DNA of 64,000 nt from Streptomyces sp. NBC_01224 (GCF_036002945.1 NZ_CP108529.1:6257001-6321000), one strand, 5' to 3'; numbered from the stretch's first letter, positions 22,923 to 31,787 are shown. Translations and numbers: made by a program. Notes: generated by a model from the sequence alone, not told the origin.

Positions 22923-24185
22923 TCAGACGCTGCGGAACGCCAGGACCACGTTGTGACCGCCGAAGCCGAACGAGTTGTTGATGGCGGCGATCGACCCCTC
23001 CGGCAGCGGCCGGGGCTCGTCGCGCACGATGTCCGCCTCCACCGCCTCGTCGAGGTGCTCCACGTTGATCGTCGGCGGAGCCATCCGGTGGTGCAGCGCC
23101 AGGACCGTCGCGACGGTCTCGATGCCGCCCGCGCCACCGAGGAGGTGACCGGTCATCGACTTCGTCGCGGAGATCGCGACGTGGTCGAGGTCGTCGCCCA
23201 GAACCTTGCGCAGAGCCTTCAGCTCCGCGACATCGCCCTGCGGTGTCGACGTGGCGTGCGCGTTGAGGTGCACGACCTCGGACGGCTTGAGGTCCGTCTG
23301 GTCCAGCAGGTTCTGCATCGCGGCGGCGATGCCACGACCGGTCGGCTCGGGCTGCGCGATGTGGTGGGCGTCAGCGGACAGACCCTGGCCCAGCACCTCG
23401 CAGTAGACCTTGGCGCCACGCGCGGCGGCGTGCTCCGCGGACTCCAGGACGACGATCCCGGAACCCTCGCCGAGGACGAAGCCGTCACGGCCCGTGTCGT
23501 ACGGACGGGAGGCCTTCTCGGGCTCCTCGTTGTGCTTGGACATCGCCATCATGTTGGCGAACGCGGCGATCGGCAGCGGGTGGATCGCCGCCTCGGTGCC
23601 ACCGGCGAGGACCACATCGGCACGGCCGGTGCGGATCATCTCGACGGCGTACCCGATCGCCTCCGCGCCCGAGGCGCAGGCGGAGACCGGAGTGTGCACA
23701 CCGGCCTGGGCGTTGACCTCCAGGCCGACGTTGGCGGCCGGGCCGTTGGGCATGAGCATGGGCACGGTGTGCGGGGAGACGCGGCGTACGCCCTTCTCCT
23801 TGAGCACGTCGTACTGGTCGAGCAGGGTGATCACGCCGCCGATACCGGAGGCGATGACCGAGCCCAGCCGCTCGGGCTGGACCTTGTCGTCCTCACCGGC
23901 CTTGCCGGTGAAGCCGGCGTCCGCCCACGCCTCGCGGGCCGCGATCAGCGCGAACTGCGCCGAGCGGTCCAGTTTGCGGGCGAGCGGGCGGGGCAGGACG
24001 TCGCCCGGGTCGACGGCCGCGATCGCGGCGATCCGGACGGGCAATTCGGCGAAACGTTCGCCCTCGAGAGGCTTGACGCCGGAACGACCGGCCATCAGAC
24101 CTTCCCAGGTCGACGCCGAGTCGCCACCCAGCGGAGTGGTTGCGCCGATACCGGTGACGACCACGGTGCGATTGGTCGAGTTCAC
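22923..24185 (-). CDS. fabF: 3-oxoacyl-ACP synthase II (KAS II)
   Basis: 420 aa. The catalytic triad is visible: Cys in TPVSACASGAEAIG, His in NAHATSTPQGD and His in SMTGHLLGGAGG. The glycine-rich end NNSFGFGGHNVVL is present. It condenses malonyl-ACP with acyl-ACP in fatty acid elongation in the cytosol. GTG 24185 has GGAGAAG upstream. It is the last gene of fasR-fabD-fabH-acpP-fabF, the order known from S. coelicolor. Confidence 0.97.
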   Translation of the reverse strand: MNSTNRTVVVTGIGATTPLGGDSASTWEGLMAGRSGVKPLEGERFAELPVRIAAIAAVDPGDVLPRPLARKLDRSAQFALIAAREAWADAGFTGKAGEDDKVQPERLGSVIASGIGGVITLLDQYDVLKEKGVRRVSPHTVPMLMPNGPAANVGLEVNAQAGVHTPVSACASGAEAIGYAVEMIRTGRADVVLAGGTEAAIHPLPIAAFANMMAMSKHNEEPEKASRPYDTGRDGFVLGEGSGIVVLESAEHAAARGAKVYCEVLGQGLSADAHHIAQPEPTGRGIAAAMQNLLDQTDLKPSEVVHLNAHATSTPQGDVAELKALRKVLGDDLDHVAISATKSMTGHLLGGAGGIETVATVLALHHRMAPPTINVEHLDEAVEADIVRDEPRPLPEGSIAAINNSFGFGGHNVVLAFRSV

Positions 24186-24262
24186 TGGAAAATCTTCTCC
24201 ACGTGTAGAGGGTCGTGAATCAGCGGCGCCACCGCCGGGTGGCGACACAGGAGCCGGCCTGA

Positions 24263-24511
24263 TCAGGCCTGGTGCTTGAGGATGTAGTCGGCAGCGTCGC
24301 CGACCGTCTTGAGGTTCTTGACGTCCTCGTCGGGGATCTTGACGTCGAAGCGCTCCTCGGCGGCGACGACGACCTCGACCATGGACAGCGAGTCGACGTC
24401 CAGGTCGTCGGTGAAGGACTTGTCCAGCTGGACGTCCTCGACCGGGATACCGGCGATCTCGTTGACGATCTCGGCGAGACCGTTGACGATCTCTTCCTGG
24501 GTGGCGGCCAT
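24263..24511 (-). CDS. acpP: Acyl carrier protein
   Basis: 82 aa, acidic. The phosphopantetheine serine is in DLDVDSLSMVEVV, the standard DSL motif, followed by the helix VVAAEERFDVKIPDEDVKNLKTVGDAADYIL. It carries the growing chain between FabD, FabH and FabF. It lies between fabH and fabF. Confidence 0.98.
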   Translation of the reverse strand: MAATQEEIVNGLAEIVNEIAGIPVEDVQLDKSFTDDLDVDSLSMVEVVVAAEERFDVKIPDEDVKNLKTVGDAADYILKHQA

Positions 24512-24574
24512 GTTGGCGCTCCTTCGATGTGTTTCAGCAGGGTTCGGACGTCCGGACCGGAAGGTCCGGTGTGC

Positions 24575-25576
24575 CTAGGGGAGAGTAACGACCGTCGCGG
24601 CGTAGACGAGACCCGCCCCGAAGCCGATGACGAGCGCGGTGTCGCCGCTCTTCGCCTGACCGGTCGCCAGAAGCCGCTCCATAGCGAGCGGAATCGAGGC
24701 GGCCGAGGTGTTGCCGGTGGTCTCCACGTCACGGGCGACCGTGACGTTCTCCGGCAGCTTCAGGGTCTTCACCATCGAGTCGATGATCCGCATGTTGGCC
24801 TGGTGCGGAATGAAGACGTCCAGGTCTTTCGGGGCGATCCCGGCCGCGTCCAGCGCCTGCTGGGCGACCTTCGCCATCTCGAAGACGGCCCAGCGGAAGA
24901 CCGCCTGGCCCTCCTGCGTGATGGCCGGGAACTTCTCCGGGCGCTCGGCGTGGAACTCGTCCCACGCCACGGTCTGCTTGATCGTCTCGGACTTGTCGCC
25001 CTCGGAGCCCCAGACGGTCGGGCCTATGGCCGGCACCTTGGAGGGGCCGACGACGACCGCGCCGGCGCCGTCGCCGAAGAGGAAGGCCGTCGCGCGGTCC
25101 TCCTTGTCCGTGAGGTCGCTGAGCCGCTCCACGCCGATGACGAGAACGTACTCCGCCGAACCCTCGACGATCATGCCCTTGGCGAGGGTCAGTCCGTAGC
25201 CGAAGCCCGCGCAGCCGGCCGAGATGTCGAAGGCGGCGGGCTTGCCCGCGCCGACCTTGTGGGCGATCTCGGTCGCGATGGCCGGGGTCTGCTTGAAGTG
25301 CGAGACGGTGGAGACGATCACGGCGCCGATCTGCTCGGGCGTGATCCCGGCATCGGCGATGGCCTTCCCGGACGCCTCCACGGACATCGCGGCCACGGTC
25401 TCCTCCTCGGAGGCCCAGTGGCGGGTGGCGATGCCGGAGCGCGAGCGGATCCACTCGTCGGACGAGTCGATCGTCTCGAGGATCACCTCGTTGGGCACGA
25501 CACGGGTCGGACGGTAGCCGCCGACACCCATGATGCGTGCGTACGGGGCGCCCTGACTGGGCTTGATCTTCGACAT
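24575..25576 (-). CDS. fabH: 3-oxoacyl-ACP synthase III (KAS III)
   Basis: 333 aa. The active-site residues are Cys in FDISAGCAGFGYGL, His in FIPHQANMRIID and Asn in ETTGNTSAASIPLAM. It starts chains by condensing acyl-CoA with malonyl-ACP; in Streptomyces branched short acyl-CoA primers are used. ATG 25576 was chosen (MSKIKPSQGAPYAR); the open frame further upstream is inside fabD. It lies 13 bp behind fabD and so is co-transcribed. Confidence 0.97.
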   Translation of the reverse strand: MSKIKPSQGAPYARIMGVGGYRPTRVVPNEVILETIDSSDEWIRSRSGIATRHWASEEETVAAMSVEASGKAIADAGITPEQIGAVIVSTVSHFKQTPAIATEIAHKVGAGKPAAFDISAGCAGFGYGLTLAKGMIVEGSAEYVLVIGVERLSDLTDKEDRATAFLFGDGAGAVVVGPSKVPAIGPTVWGSEGDKSETIKQTVAWDEFHAERPEKFPAITQEGQAVFRWAVFEMAKVAQQALDAAGIAPKDLDVFIPHQANMRIIDSMVKTLKLPENVTVARDVETTGNTSAASIPLAMERLLATGQAKSGDTALVIGFGAGLVYAATVVTLP

Positions 25577-25589
25577 GCTCTCGGGCTCC

Positions 25590-26510
25590 TTAGGCGCCCG
25601 CGTGCTCGGAGATGAGCGCGCGGGCCGCGTCGAGGTCGTCGGGGGTCTTGAGCGCGAGGGTCTGCACACCGGGCATCGCGCGCTTGGCGAGACCCGTGAG
25701 GGTGCCGCCGGGGCACGCCTCGATGAGAGCCGTGACGCCCATCTCCTTGAAGGTCTCCATGCACAGGTCCCAGCGGACCGGGTTGGCCACCTGGCCGACC
25801 AGCCGCGAGACGACCTCGTCGCCGATGGCAACGGGCTTCCCGTCGGCGTTCGAGACATATGTCACGGTCGGGTCGGCGATCTTCAGCTTCAGGGCGGCCT
25901 CGCGCAGCCGGTCGACGGCGGGCGCCATGTGGCGCGTGTGGAAGGCGCCGGCGACCTTGAGGGGCACCACGCGGCGTACGCCCTCGGGCTTGTCCTCGCT
26001 CAGCGCGGCGATCTGCGCGGCGGTGCCGGCGGCGACGATCTGGCCGCCACCGTTGACGTTCGCCGGGGTCAGCCCGAGCTTCTCCAGGTGCGGGACCGTC
26101 ACGTCGGGATCGCCGCCGAGCAGCGCCGCCATGCCGGTCTCGGTGGCCGCCGCGGCGTCGGCCATGGCGAGCCCACGGGTACGTACGAGACGGAGTGCGG
26201 CCTCGTCGCCGATGACTCCGGCGAGGGCGGCTGCGGTGATCTCGCCCACGCTGTGACCTGCGACGACGTCGGGCGACGCGTTGAGCGCGGCGGCGGACAG
26301 CAGACCGGCGGCGACCAGCAGCGGCTGTGCCACCGCGGTGTCACGGATCGCCTCGGCGTCGGCCTCGGTGCCGTAGTGGGCGAGGTCGAGCTCGATGGCG
26401 TCGGACCAGGCCGCGATGCGGTCGGCGGCACCGGGGAGTTCGAGCCAGGGAGTCAGGAAGCCGGGCGTCTGGGCGCCTTGGCCGGGAGCGACGAGTACGA
26501 GCACCCTCAC
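25590..26510 (-). CDS. fabD: Malonyl-CoA:ACP transacylase
   Basis: 306 aa from GTG 26510 (VRVLVLVAPGQGAQTPGFL). The active-site serine is in VAGHSVGEITAAALAG and the histidine in VAGAFHTRHMAPA. QGAQ near the start forms part of the oxyanion hole. It loads malonyl groups on AcpP, and malonyl-CoA could come from the nearby matB and carboxyltransferase genes. AAGAGAG lies upstream of the start. It is the first biosynthetic gene after fasR, separated by 83 bp that may carry the FasR-controlled promoter. Confidence 0.96.
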   Translation of the reverse strand: MRVLVLVAPGQGAQTPGFLTPWLELPGAADRIAAWSDAIELDLAHYGTEADAEAIRDTAVAQPLLVAAGLLSAAALNASPDVVAGHSVGEITAAALAGVIGDEAALRLVRTRGLAMADAAAATETGMAALLGGDPDVTVPHLEKLGLTPANVNGGGQIVAAGTAAQIAALSEDKPEGVRRVVPLKVAGAFHTRHMAPAVDRLREAALKLKIADPTVTYVSNADGKPVAIGDEVVSRLVGQVANPVRWDLCMETFKEMGVTALIEACPGGTLTGLAKRAMPGVQTLALKTPDDLDAARALISEHAGA

Positions 26511-26572
26511 ACTCTCTCTTGTGAACGGTCCGGAACACCCGTGGGGACAGGGACGAAGAACCGTATGGGGAA

Positions 26573-26589
26573 TTGTTGATGTCCGACAA
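26573..26589. promoter_or_regulatory. Dyad in the fasR-fabD spacer
   Basis: TTGT-N9-ACAA (26573-26589), with AT-rich flanks, lies between the fasR stop and the fabD start. FasR is known to bind just upstream of fabD in S. coelicolor, so this dyad is a candidate site or promoter element. Confidence 0.45.
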
Positions 26590-26593
26590 AAGT

Positions 26594-27799
26594 CTAGGAC
26601 TGCGGATCTCTGGCGGCCAAGCGCCCCAGGATCAGGGCGATTCGCAGAGTGAACGCAGAGCGGACATCGGAAGGCGACCATCCGGTGACGTCAGTCACAC
26701 GTCGGAGCCGGTAGCGCACGGTATTGGGGTGGACGAAGAGCATCCTGGCCGCGCCCTCCAGGCTGCTCGCCTGCTCCAGATACACACTCAGTGTCTCCAG
26801 GAGTGCAGAACCCGCTTCTTCCAGCGGTCTGTAGATCTCCTCCACCAATTGGTCCCGTGCGGCGGGGTCGCCCGCCATCGCGCGCTCCGGCAGCAGATCG
26901 TCGGCCAGCACCGGCCGCGGGGCGTCCTGCCAGGCGCTGCACGCCTTGAGCCCGGCAGCCGCCGCCTGCGCGGACCGGGTGGCCGCCAGCAGGTCGGGCA
27001 CCACGGGCCCGGCGACGACCGGACCTGCGGCGTACGGGCCGATCAGCGCCTTCGCGACCTGCAGCGGGTTGTCGCTGCCACCCGCGATGACGACCAGTCG
27101 GTTGCCGAGCACCCCGGTCAGGACCTGGAGCTTCGCGTGCCGGGCGGCTCGCCGGATCGCCTCCACCGTCAGTTCGCTGTCGCCGTCCGGGGCCGTACCG
27201 AGCAGCACGCACACGTGCTCGGGGGAGTTCCAGCCGAGCGCCGCGGCGCGTGACACGGCGCCCTCGTCGGCCTCGCCGGACAGCACCGCGTTCACCACGA
27301 GCGATTCCAGCCGGGCGTCCCAGGCGCCGCGGGCCTCGGCGGCCTGCGCGTACACCTGGGCGGTCGCGAAGGCGATCTCCCGCGCGTAGACGAGCAGCGC
27401 CTCACGCAGCACCGACTCGTCGCCGGGCGCGGCGACCTCCTCGATCGCGGCCTCCATGACCTCGATCGTCGTACGCACCATCTCGACGGTCTGCCGCAGG
27501 GTGATCGCCCGGGTCAGCTCGCGCGGAGCCGTACCGAACACATCGGTGGAGATGGCCTGCGGGGTCTCCGGATGCCGGAACCACTCGGTGAACGCCGCGA
27601 TCCCGGCCTGGGCCACCAGTCCGATCCAGGACCGGTTCTCCGGTGGCATCGCCCGGTACCACGGCAGTGACTCGTCCATGCGGGCGATCGCATTGGCGGC
27701 CAGCCGGCCGGAGGACTGCTCCAGCCGTTTCAGGGTCGCGGCATGCAGGTGGGCGGCGTTCGCAGCGGGCTGCTCAGGATCGGGTCGGGGCACGGACAC
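26594..27799 (-). CDS. fasR: Fatty acid synthesis regulator FasR (PucR/CdaR type)
   Basis: 401 aa. The C-terminal helix-turn-helix LEGAARMLFVHPNTVRYRLRRVTDVTGWSP is the PucR-type HTH_30. The middle part carries the GGDEF-like effector region and the N-terminal part a helical domain (LPWYRAMPPENRSWIGLVAQAGIAAFTEWFR). In S. coelicolor the orthologue SCO2386 activates fabD-fabH-acpP-fabF and is needed for normal growth. It uses GTG 27799. Its position directly upstream of fabD is conserved. Confidence 0.93.
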   Translation of the reverse strand: MSVPRPDPEQPAANAAHLHAATLKRLEQSSGRLAANAIARMDESLPWYRAMPPENRSWIGLVAQAGIAAFTEWFRHPETPQAISTDVFGTAPRELTRAITLRQTVEMVRTTIEVMEAAIEEVAAPGDESVLREALLVYAREIAFATAQVYAQAAEARGAWDARLESLVVNAVLSGEADEGAVSRAAALGWNSPEHVCVLLGTAPDGDSELTVEAIRRAARHAKLQVLTGVLGNRLVVIAGGSDNPLQVAKALIGPYAAGPVVAGPVVPDLLAATRSAQAAAAGLKACSAWQDAPRPVLADDLLPERAMAGDPAARDQLVEEIYRPLEEAGSALLETLSVYLEQASSLEGAARMLFVHPNTVRYRLRRVTDVTGWSPSDVRSAFTLRIALILGRLAARDPQS

Positions 27800-27908
27800 A
27801 AGACTGCCTTATCCGGCCACGTGCTCGGTGGGCCGGGGCGGTGGCGGGTCGTACTGCCGGGTAGTGACAAGGGGGTCGTGGGGCGCCGCGCCGGGCTACC
27901 GTGGGCGG

Positions 27909-28565
27909 GTGATTTCCGTACACCGCGCCGAAGACCGCTTCCTGGGCGGGGACCGGGCCGCCGGCATCCTGTCCCGGCACGCCTTCTCCTTCGGCAGCTT
28001 CTACGACCCGGACAATCTGCGCTTCGGCGCGATCCTGGCGTGCAACTCGGAACGGCTGGCGCCCGGTGCGGGCTTCGACGAACACCCCCACAGCCACACG
28101 GAGATCGTCACCTGGGTCGTCGAGGGCGAGCTGACCCACCGCGATACGACCGGTCACGCCACGGTCGTACGGGCCGGGGACCTCCAGCACCTCAGAGCGG
28201 CGGCCGGGGTGCGTCACGTCGAGCGCAACGACGGGGACGGCCCGCTGACGTTCATCCAGATGTGGCTGGCACCGCTCGAACCGGGCGGTGAACCCTCGTA
28301 CACGATCGTTCCCGGCATCGCCGACTCCACTCCGTACGCCCTCCCGGCGGCCGGTGCGATGCTGCACGTACGCAGACTGGCTCCCGAGGAGCGCACGGCG
28401 GTGCCGGACGCGGCGCGGGTGTACGTCCATGTGGTGGCCGGGGGCGTGCGGCTCGGCGACGAGGAACTGGAGGCGGGCGACTCGGTGCGGATCACCGGGG
28501 AGGAGGGGCTGGAGCTGGTGGCGGACGACGCGGCCGAGGTGCTGATCTGGGAACTGTCGGCCTGA
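27909..28565 (+). CDS. Pirin family protein
   Basis: 218 aa bicupin. The metal site is clear: FDEHPHSHTEIVTWVVEGELTHRDTTGH supplies three histidines and a glutamate. Other conserved parts are HAFSFGSFYDP and FIQMWLAP. Bacterial pirins include quercetin dioxygenases and proteins that affect central metabolism, so the role here is open. GTG 27909 is preceded by CGTGGGCGG. It is divergent from fasR across 109 bp. Confidence 0.92.
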   Translation: MISVHRAEDRFLGGDRAAGILSRHAFSFGSFYDPDNLRFGAILACNSERLAPGAGFDEHPHSHTEIVTWVVEGELTHRDTTGHATVVRAGDLQHLRAAAGVRHVERNDGDGPLTFIQMWLAPLEPGGEPSYTIVPGIADSTPYALPAAGAMLHVRRLAPEERTAVPDAARVYVHVVAGGVRLGDEELEAGDSVRITGEEGLELVADDAAEVLIWELSA

Positions 28566-28672
28566 GCCGGCAGGACCACGGGCAGTCCGAATTCAGATCG
28601 GTCGCGGCGCGGCGATGAGTTTGGCCGGCCCGAAGAGTCTGATCACTGTTACCGACGACGCAGGAGGAATGT

Positions 28673-29317
28673 GTGACCCAGCTACTGAGAGTCCAGAACT
28701 TCAACGTTTCCAGTGACGGAATCGGGGCCGGTGAGGACCAGAGCTTCGAGAGCCCGTTCGGCCTTGCCGATCCGGAGAGACTGTTCTCCTGGGCCGGTGC
28801 CACGGCGAGCTGGCCCATGCGCACCGACCCCGGGGGGAGCCGGGGCCTCGACGACTACTTCACGCGGGACTACGCACGCAACATCGGCGCCGAGATCATG
28901 GGCCGCAACAAATTCGGGCCCCAGCGCGGGCCCTGGAACGACCACGAGTGGCGCGGCTGGTGGGGCGACGAGCCCCCGTTCCGCACCCCGGTGTTCGTCA
29001 TGACCCACCACACACGTCCTTCGTACACACTGTCCGACACCACGTTCCACTTCGTCGACGGCGACCCGGCCACGGTCCTCCAACAGGCGCGGGAGGCGGC
29101 CGGGGGCAAGGACGTCCGGCTCGGCGGCGGAGCCACCACCATCCGGCAGTTCCTCGACGCGGGCCTCGTCGACACCCTGCATGTGGCGGTCTCGCCGGTG
29201 AAGCTCGGATCCGGAGTACGGCTCTGGGAGTCACCCGATGAGTTGCTCGACCGGTACCACCTGGAGGTGGTGCCCAGCCCGAGCGGCGTGACGCACCACC
29301 TGTTCTGGCGGAAGTGA
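28673..29317 (+). CDS. RibD C-terminal/dihydrofolate reductase-like protein
   Basis: 214 aa. RibD_C fold: AEIMGRNKFG, FVMTHHTRPSYTLSDTTFHFV, then VRLGGGATTIRQFLDAGLVDTLHVAVSPVKLGSGVRLW. These proteins bind NADPH and reduce pterin- or flavin-precursor-like compounds; the actual substrate is unknown. GTG 28673 is preceded by AGGAGGAAT, an unusually strong ribosome binding site. It stands 107 bp behind the pirin gene. Confidence 0.88.
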   Translation: MTQLLRVQNFNVSSDGIGAGEDQSFESPFGLADPERLFSWAGATASWPMRTDPGGSRGLDDYFTRDYARNIGAEIMGRNKFGPQRGPWNDHEWRGWWGDEPPFRTPVFVMTHHTRPSYTLSDTTFHFVDGDPATVLQQAREAAGGKDVRLGGGATTIRQFLDAGLVDTLHVAVSPVKLGSGVRLWESPDELLDRYHLEVVPSPSGVTHHLFWRK

Positions 29318-29476
29318 CGAGAGCCCGCTCAGGGATGCCGGAGCGACCCACGAGGGCGTTCCCGTGAATGGCGGTGAATGACTGCGTGGTTGCGGGCGGG
29401 ACACCGGGACGGGTCGCCGCACTCGTCCGCAACCACCGCACAGCCGTGGGCGGCGGGCCCGCGCGTCGGCGAAGCA

Positions 29477-30067
29477 CTACCGGTCCATGTCCCGGCGCCA
29501 CATCGACCACATCGGCGGCCCGGCCCGGAACGTCATCTCCTCCCGCACGGTGAAGCCTTGCCGCTGGTAGAAGGTCAGGTTGCGGCGGTTGCTCGACTCC
29601 AGGAACACCGGCCGCCCGTCCGCGTCCGCCTGCTCCAGCAGCCCGCCCAGCACCTGCGATCCGCGCCCCGTGCCGCGCGCGTCCGCGTGGGTGCCGATGT
29701 ATTCGACGTACCAGTGCGCGGGCTCGGCCGGGTGGCGGTGCTCCAGCGCGAGCAACCGCATTGCGGTCCGGGGCAGTTGGGCCCGGCCCGCCCGCAGGAG
29801 CGTGCCCGCGTTGCGCAGCAGATAGCTCACCGGCAGCTTCCACTTCCCGGGCTCCGCCCACACCGCCGCCACCGTGCGGTCCGGATCGGTCCACACCCGG
29901 CCCGCCGGGACCTGCTGCGCCAGATGCGCGGTGAACAGCAGCCGCAGCCGCCGGTCCCGGTCGTGCGGCATCAGCCAGGACCAGACGGGGTCCTCGGCGT
30001 AGGCACTGGCGAGTACGGAGGCGAGCGCCGGGACGTCGGAGGCGGCGGCGCGGACTATGTCGGCCAT
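29477..30067 (-). CDS. GNAT family N-acetyltransferase
   Basis: 196 aa. The acetyl-CoA-binding core is VEYIGTHADARGTGRGSQVLGGLLEQADADGRPVFLESS, with the QxxGxG-type loop as ARGTGRGS. NLTFYQRQGFTVREEMTFRAG is the usual C-terminal strand-helix. The substrate is unknown. It is convergent with the reductase-like gene, with 159 bp of unremarkable spacer. Confidence 0.9.
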   Translation of the reverse strand: MADIVRAAASDVPALASVLASAYAEDPVWSWLMPHDRDRRLRLLFTAHLAQQVPAGRVWTDPDRTVAAVWAEPGKWKLPVSYLLRNAGTLLRAGRAQLPRTAMRLLALEHRHPAEPAHWYVEYIGTHADARGTGRGSQVLGGLLEQADADGRPVFLESSNRRNLTFYQRQGFTVREEMTFRAGPPMWSMWRRDMDR

Positions 30068-30202
30068 GGCCGAGGAGGGTAGCGGTTCCCGGGGCGGAGG
30101 GCACGGCTTCGGGGGCGCCTGTCCCGCGGACAGGAAGGGGGCTCGGGACGACCATGGTTGGTCGTCCCGAGCCCCCTCCGTCGCACAGGGCTTCCGGTGA
30201 CG

Positions 30203-30469
30203 TCAGCGAAGCCCGTCCACGAAGCTCTGCCAGGCGTCGGCCCCGACGGTCAGGACGGGGCCGTCCGGGTTCTTGCTGTCGCGGACGGGGACGGCGCAGG
30301 GGAGGCCGTCGGCCACCTCGACGCAGTCGCCGCCGGTGTTTCCGCTGTAGCTGGACTTGCGCCAGGTCGCGCCGCCGGTGACGGTGCACTCGACGCATTC
30401 GCCGCCGGTGTTTCCGCTGTAACTCGACTTACGCCACCGCGCGCTCTTCAGGTCGCGACTGGTTTCCAT
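30203..30469 (-). CDS. DUF397 protein with tandemly duplicated core (copy A)
   Basis: 88 aa, longer than the usual 60-70 aa. The core WRKSSYSGNTGG(E/D)CVE occurs twice, at about 12-27 and 36-51, followed by the normal end RDSKNPDGPVLTVGADAWQSFVDGL. DUF397 proteins pair with XRE regulators in WhiJ/AbaA-like Streptomyces loci and modulate development or antibiotic production. Its start lies inside the last codons of the XRE gene (41-bp overlap), with GAGGAGCG ahead of ATG 30469. Its 3' two-thirds is nearly identical to copy B at 37151-37351. Confidence 0.9.
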   Translation of the reverse strand: METSRDLKSARWRKSSYSGNTGGECVECTVTGGATWRKSSYSGNTGGDCVEVADGLPCAVPVRDSKNPDGPVLTVGADAWQSFVDGLR

Positions 30470-31277
30470 AACGCTCCTCCATCACGCGGGCGATCAATGC
30501 CGCCGACGCCTCCACGGAGAGGGCGGCAGCCTGCAATTGAGCGTAACGGCGTGCGGCGTCCCGGATGGTCTCGGGGTTGGCGGTCATGTGGCCGAAGATG
30601 AGGTCCTCCGTGTAGACGATGTCCGGATCGTCGTCGAAGCGCATCGTGGTGAACGACCCAGCCAGGCTCGCGTGTTCACCGGCCTCGAAGGGCAGCACCT
30701 GGATCCGCATCCAGCGGTGGTCGGAGTAGTCCAACAGGCGGGCGAGTTGCTTCCGCATGACCTCGTGGCCACCGATCGGCCGGTGCAGCACCGCCTCGTC
30801 GAGAATGGCCCAGGCGAGCGGCGGCCGTTCCCGCTCCAGGATGCGCTGGCGTTCCATCCGGGCCGCCAGCAGCCCGTCGAGATCGTCCGGCATACCGGTG
30901 GCGAGCACCGCCCGCGCGTACTCCTCCGTCTGCAACAGCCCGTACACCAACTGTGCCTGGTACGTGGAGATGTATGCCGCGCGGGCCTCCATGTCCGCGT
31001 ACGGCTGGAACCAGGTCGGCAGCTGGCTGCGCAGGACCAGGCCGACGAGGCGCGAGAACACGCCGCTCGTGCCGAGTGCCGCGTCCACCCGTTCGGAGAA
31101 GTCGCGGGTGGGGATCTTCTTTGTCGTCTCGATCTGTCCGATCAGGGAGCCGGTGCAGAAGATGATGTCGCCGAGCTGCCCCTGTTTGAGGTTGTGGGCC
31201 TCTCTCTGGCGGCGCAGCTCCCAGCCGTAGTAGTCCAACGGGGAAGCGCTGGGATCGAGAGTCTGGATGTTGGCCAC
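30429..31277 (-). CDS. XRE-family regulator with DUF5753 domain (copy A)
   Basis: About 282 aa from GTG 31277, which follows GGAGG at a distance of 11 nt; GTG 31289 is possible but overlaps that site. The N-terminal HTH reads YGWELRRQREAHNLKQGQLGDIIFCTGSLIGQIETTKKIPTRDF. The C-terminal DUF5753 domain covers about 95-265. It is WhiJ-like. The first 127 residues match copy B (37329-38156) almost perfectly and the rest diverges (for example DEAVLHRPIGGHEVMRKQLARL), a mosaic left by duplication or gene conversion. It is divergent from the RsbW-like gene and overlaps the DUF397 gene. Confidence 0.93.
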   Translation of the reverse strand: MANIQTLDPSASPLDYYGWELRRQREAHNLKQGQLGDIIFCTGSLIGQIETTKKIPTRDFSERVDAALGTSGVFSRLVGLVLRSQLPTWFQPYADMEARAAYISTYQAQLVYGLLQTEEYARAVLATGMPDDLDGLLAARMERQRILERERPPLAWAILDEAVLHRPIGGHEVMRKQLARLLDYSDHRWMRIQVLPFEAGEHASLAGSFTTMRFDDDPDIVYTEDLIFGHMTANPETIRDAARRYAQLQAAALSVEASAALIARVMEERYGNQSRPEERAVA

Positions 31278-31292
31278 GGCGGGGGGCACCTC

Positions 31293-31307
31293 CGGCGTTC
31301 AACGCCG
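31293..31307. promoter_or_regulatory. 15-bp palindrome upstream of XRE copy A
   Basis: CGGCGTT-C-AACGCCG is perfectly symmetrical and touches the ribosome binding site of the XRE gene. The same sequence is at 38172-38186 before copy B. It is a candidate autoregulatory operator, in the gap shared with the divergent ATPase gene. Confidence 0.5.
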
Positions 31308-31364
31308 CACGACGTTCGTTTCCGTACGTAGCCGAGCGTAATCAACCCACTGCACGCTGGTGAC

Positions 31365-31787
31365 ATGAATCACGTAATTGATCCGAGCGCTGGAGATGCG
31401 GTGGAGGCGACCTACCATGCCGACTTCGCGATGGGCGAGCACTCGGCCCGGCATCTGCGCCGCATCCTGCGCCTTTGCCTCACCGTCTGGGGGCTCCTCG
31501 ATGTGGCCGACGCGGCGGAGTTGGCGCTCACCGAGCGGATCGCCAATGTCGTACGGCACGTCCCCGGGCCGCCGCTGATAGATGGCAGGCGGTGCGGACA
31601 TGATCTGCGCGGAAGCGAACCACTCGCCGGCGTGATGTGGTGCGGGCGAGCAGTCCGGTGCCCCCGATGTGACCTCTGGTCGGATTGGTTGATGTGCGAT
31701 GCCGTTGGCGATTTCCGGAGACTGCCCGTGCGAAGTAGGGCCTCAAATGTCTTGCCTTCCAGCACAGTTGGAGTGCTGGTTCCTTGA
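31365..31787 (+). pseudogene. Truncated RsbW-like ATPase (copy A)
   Basis: Codons 1-68 (MNHVIDPSAGDAVEATYHADF... NVVRHVPG) are nearly identical to the intact gene at 38244-38681. From 31568 the sequence is unrelated: the frame reads on through cysteine- and arginine-rich residues to a stop at 31787. The ATP-binding G1 and G2 region of the HATPase domain is lost, so this is a broken copy. One substitution (TERIAN instead of TELIAN) hits the N-box helix. The break marks the left edge of the segment that carries the large protease gene. Confidence 0.85.
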
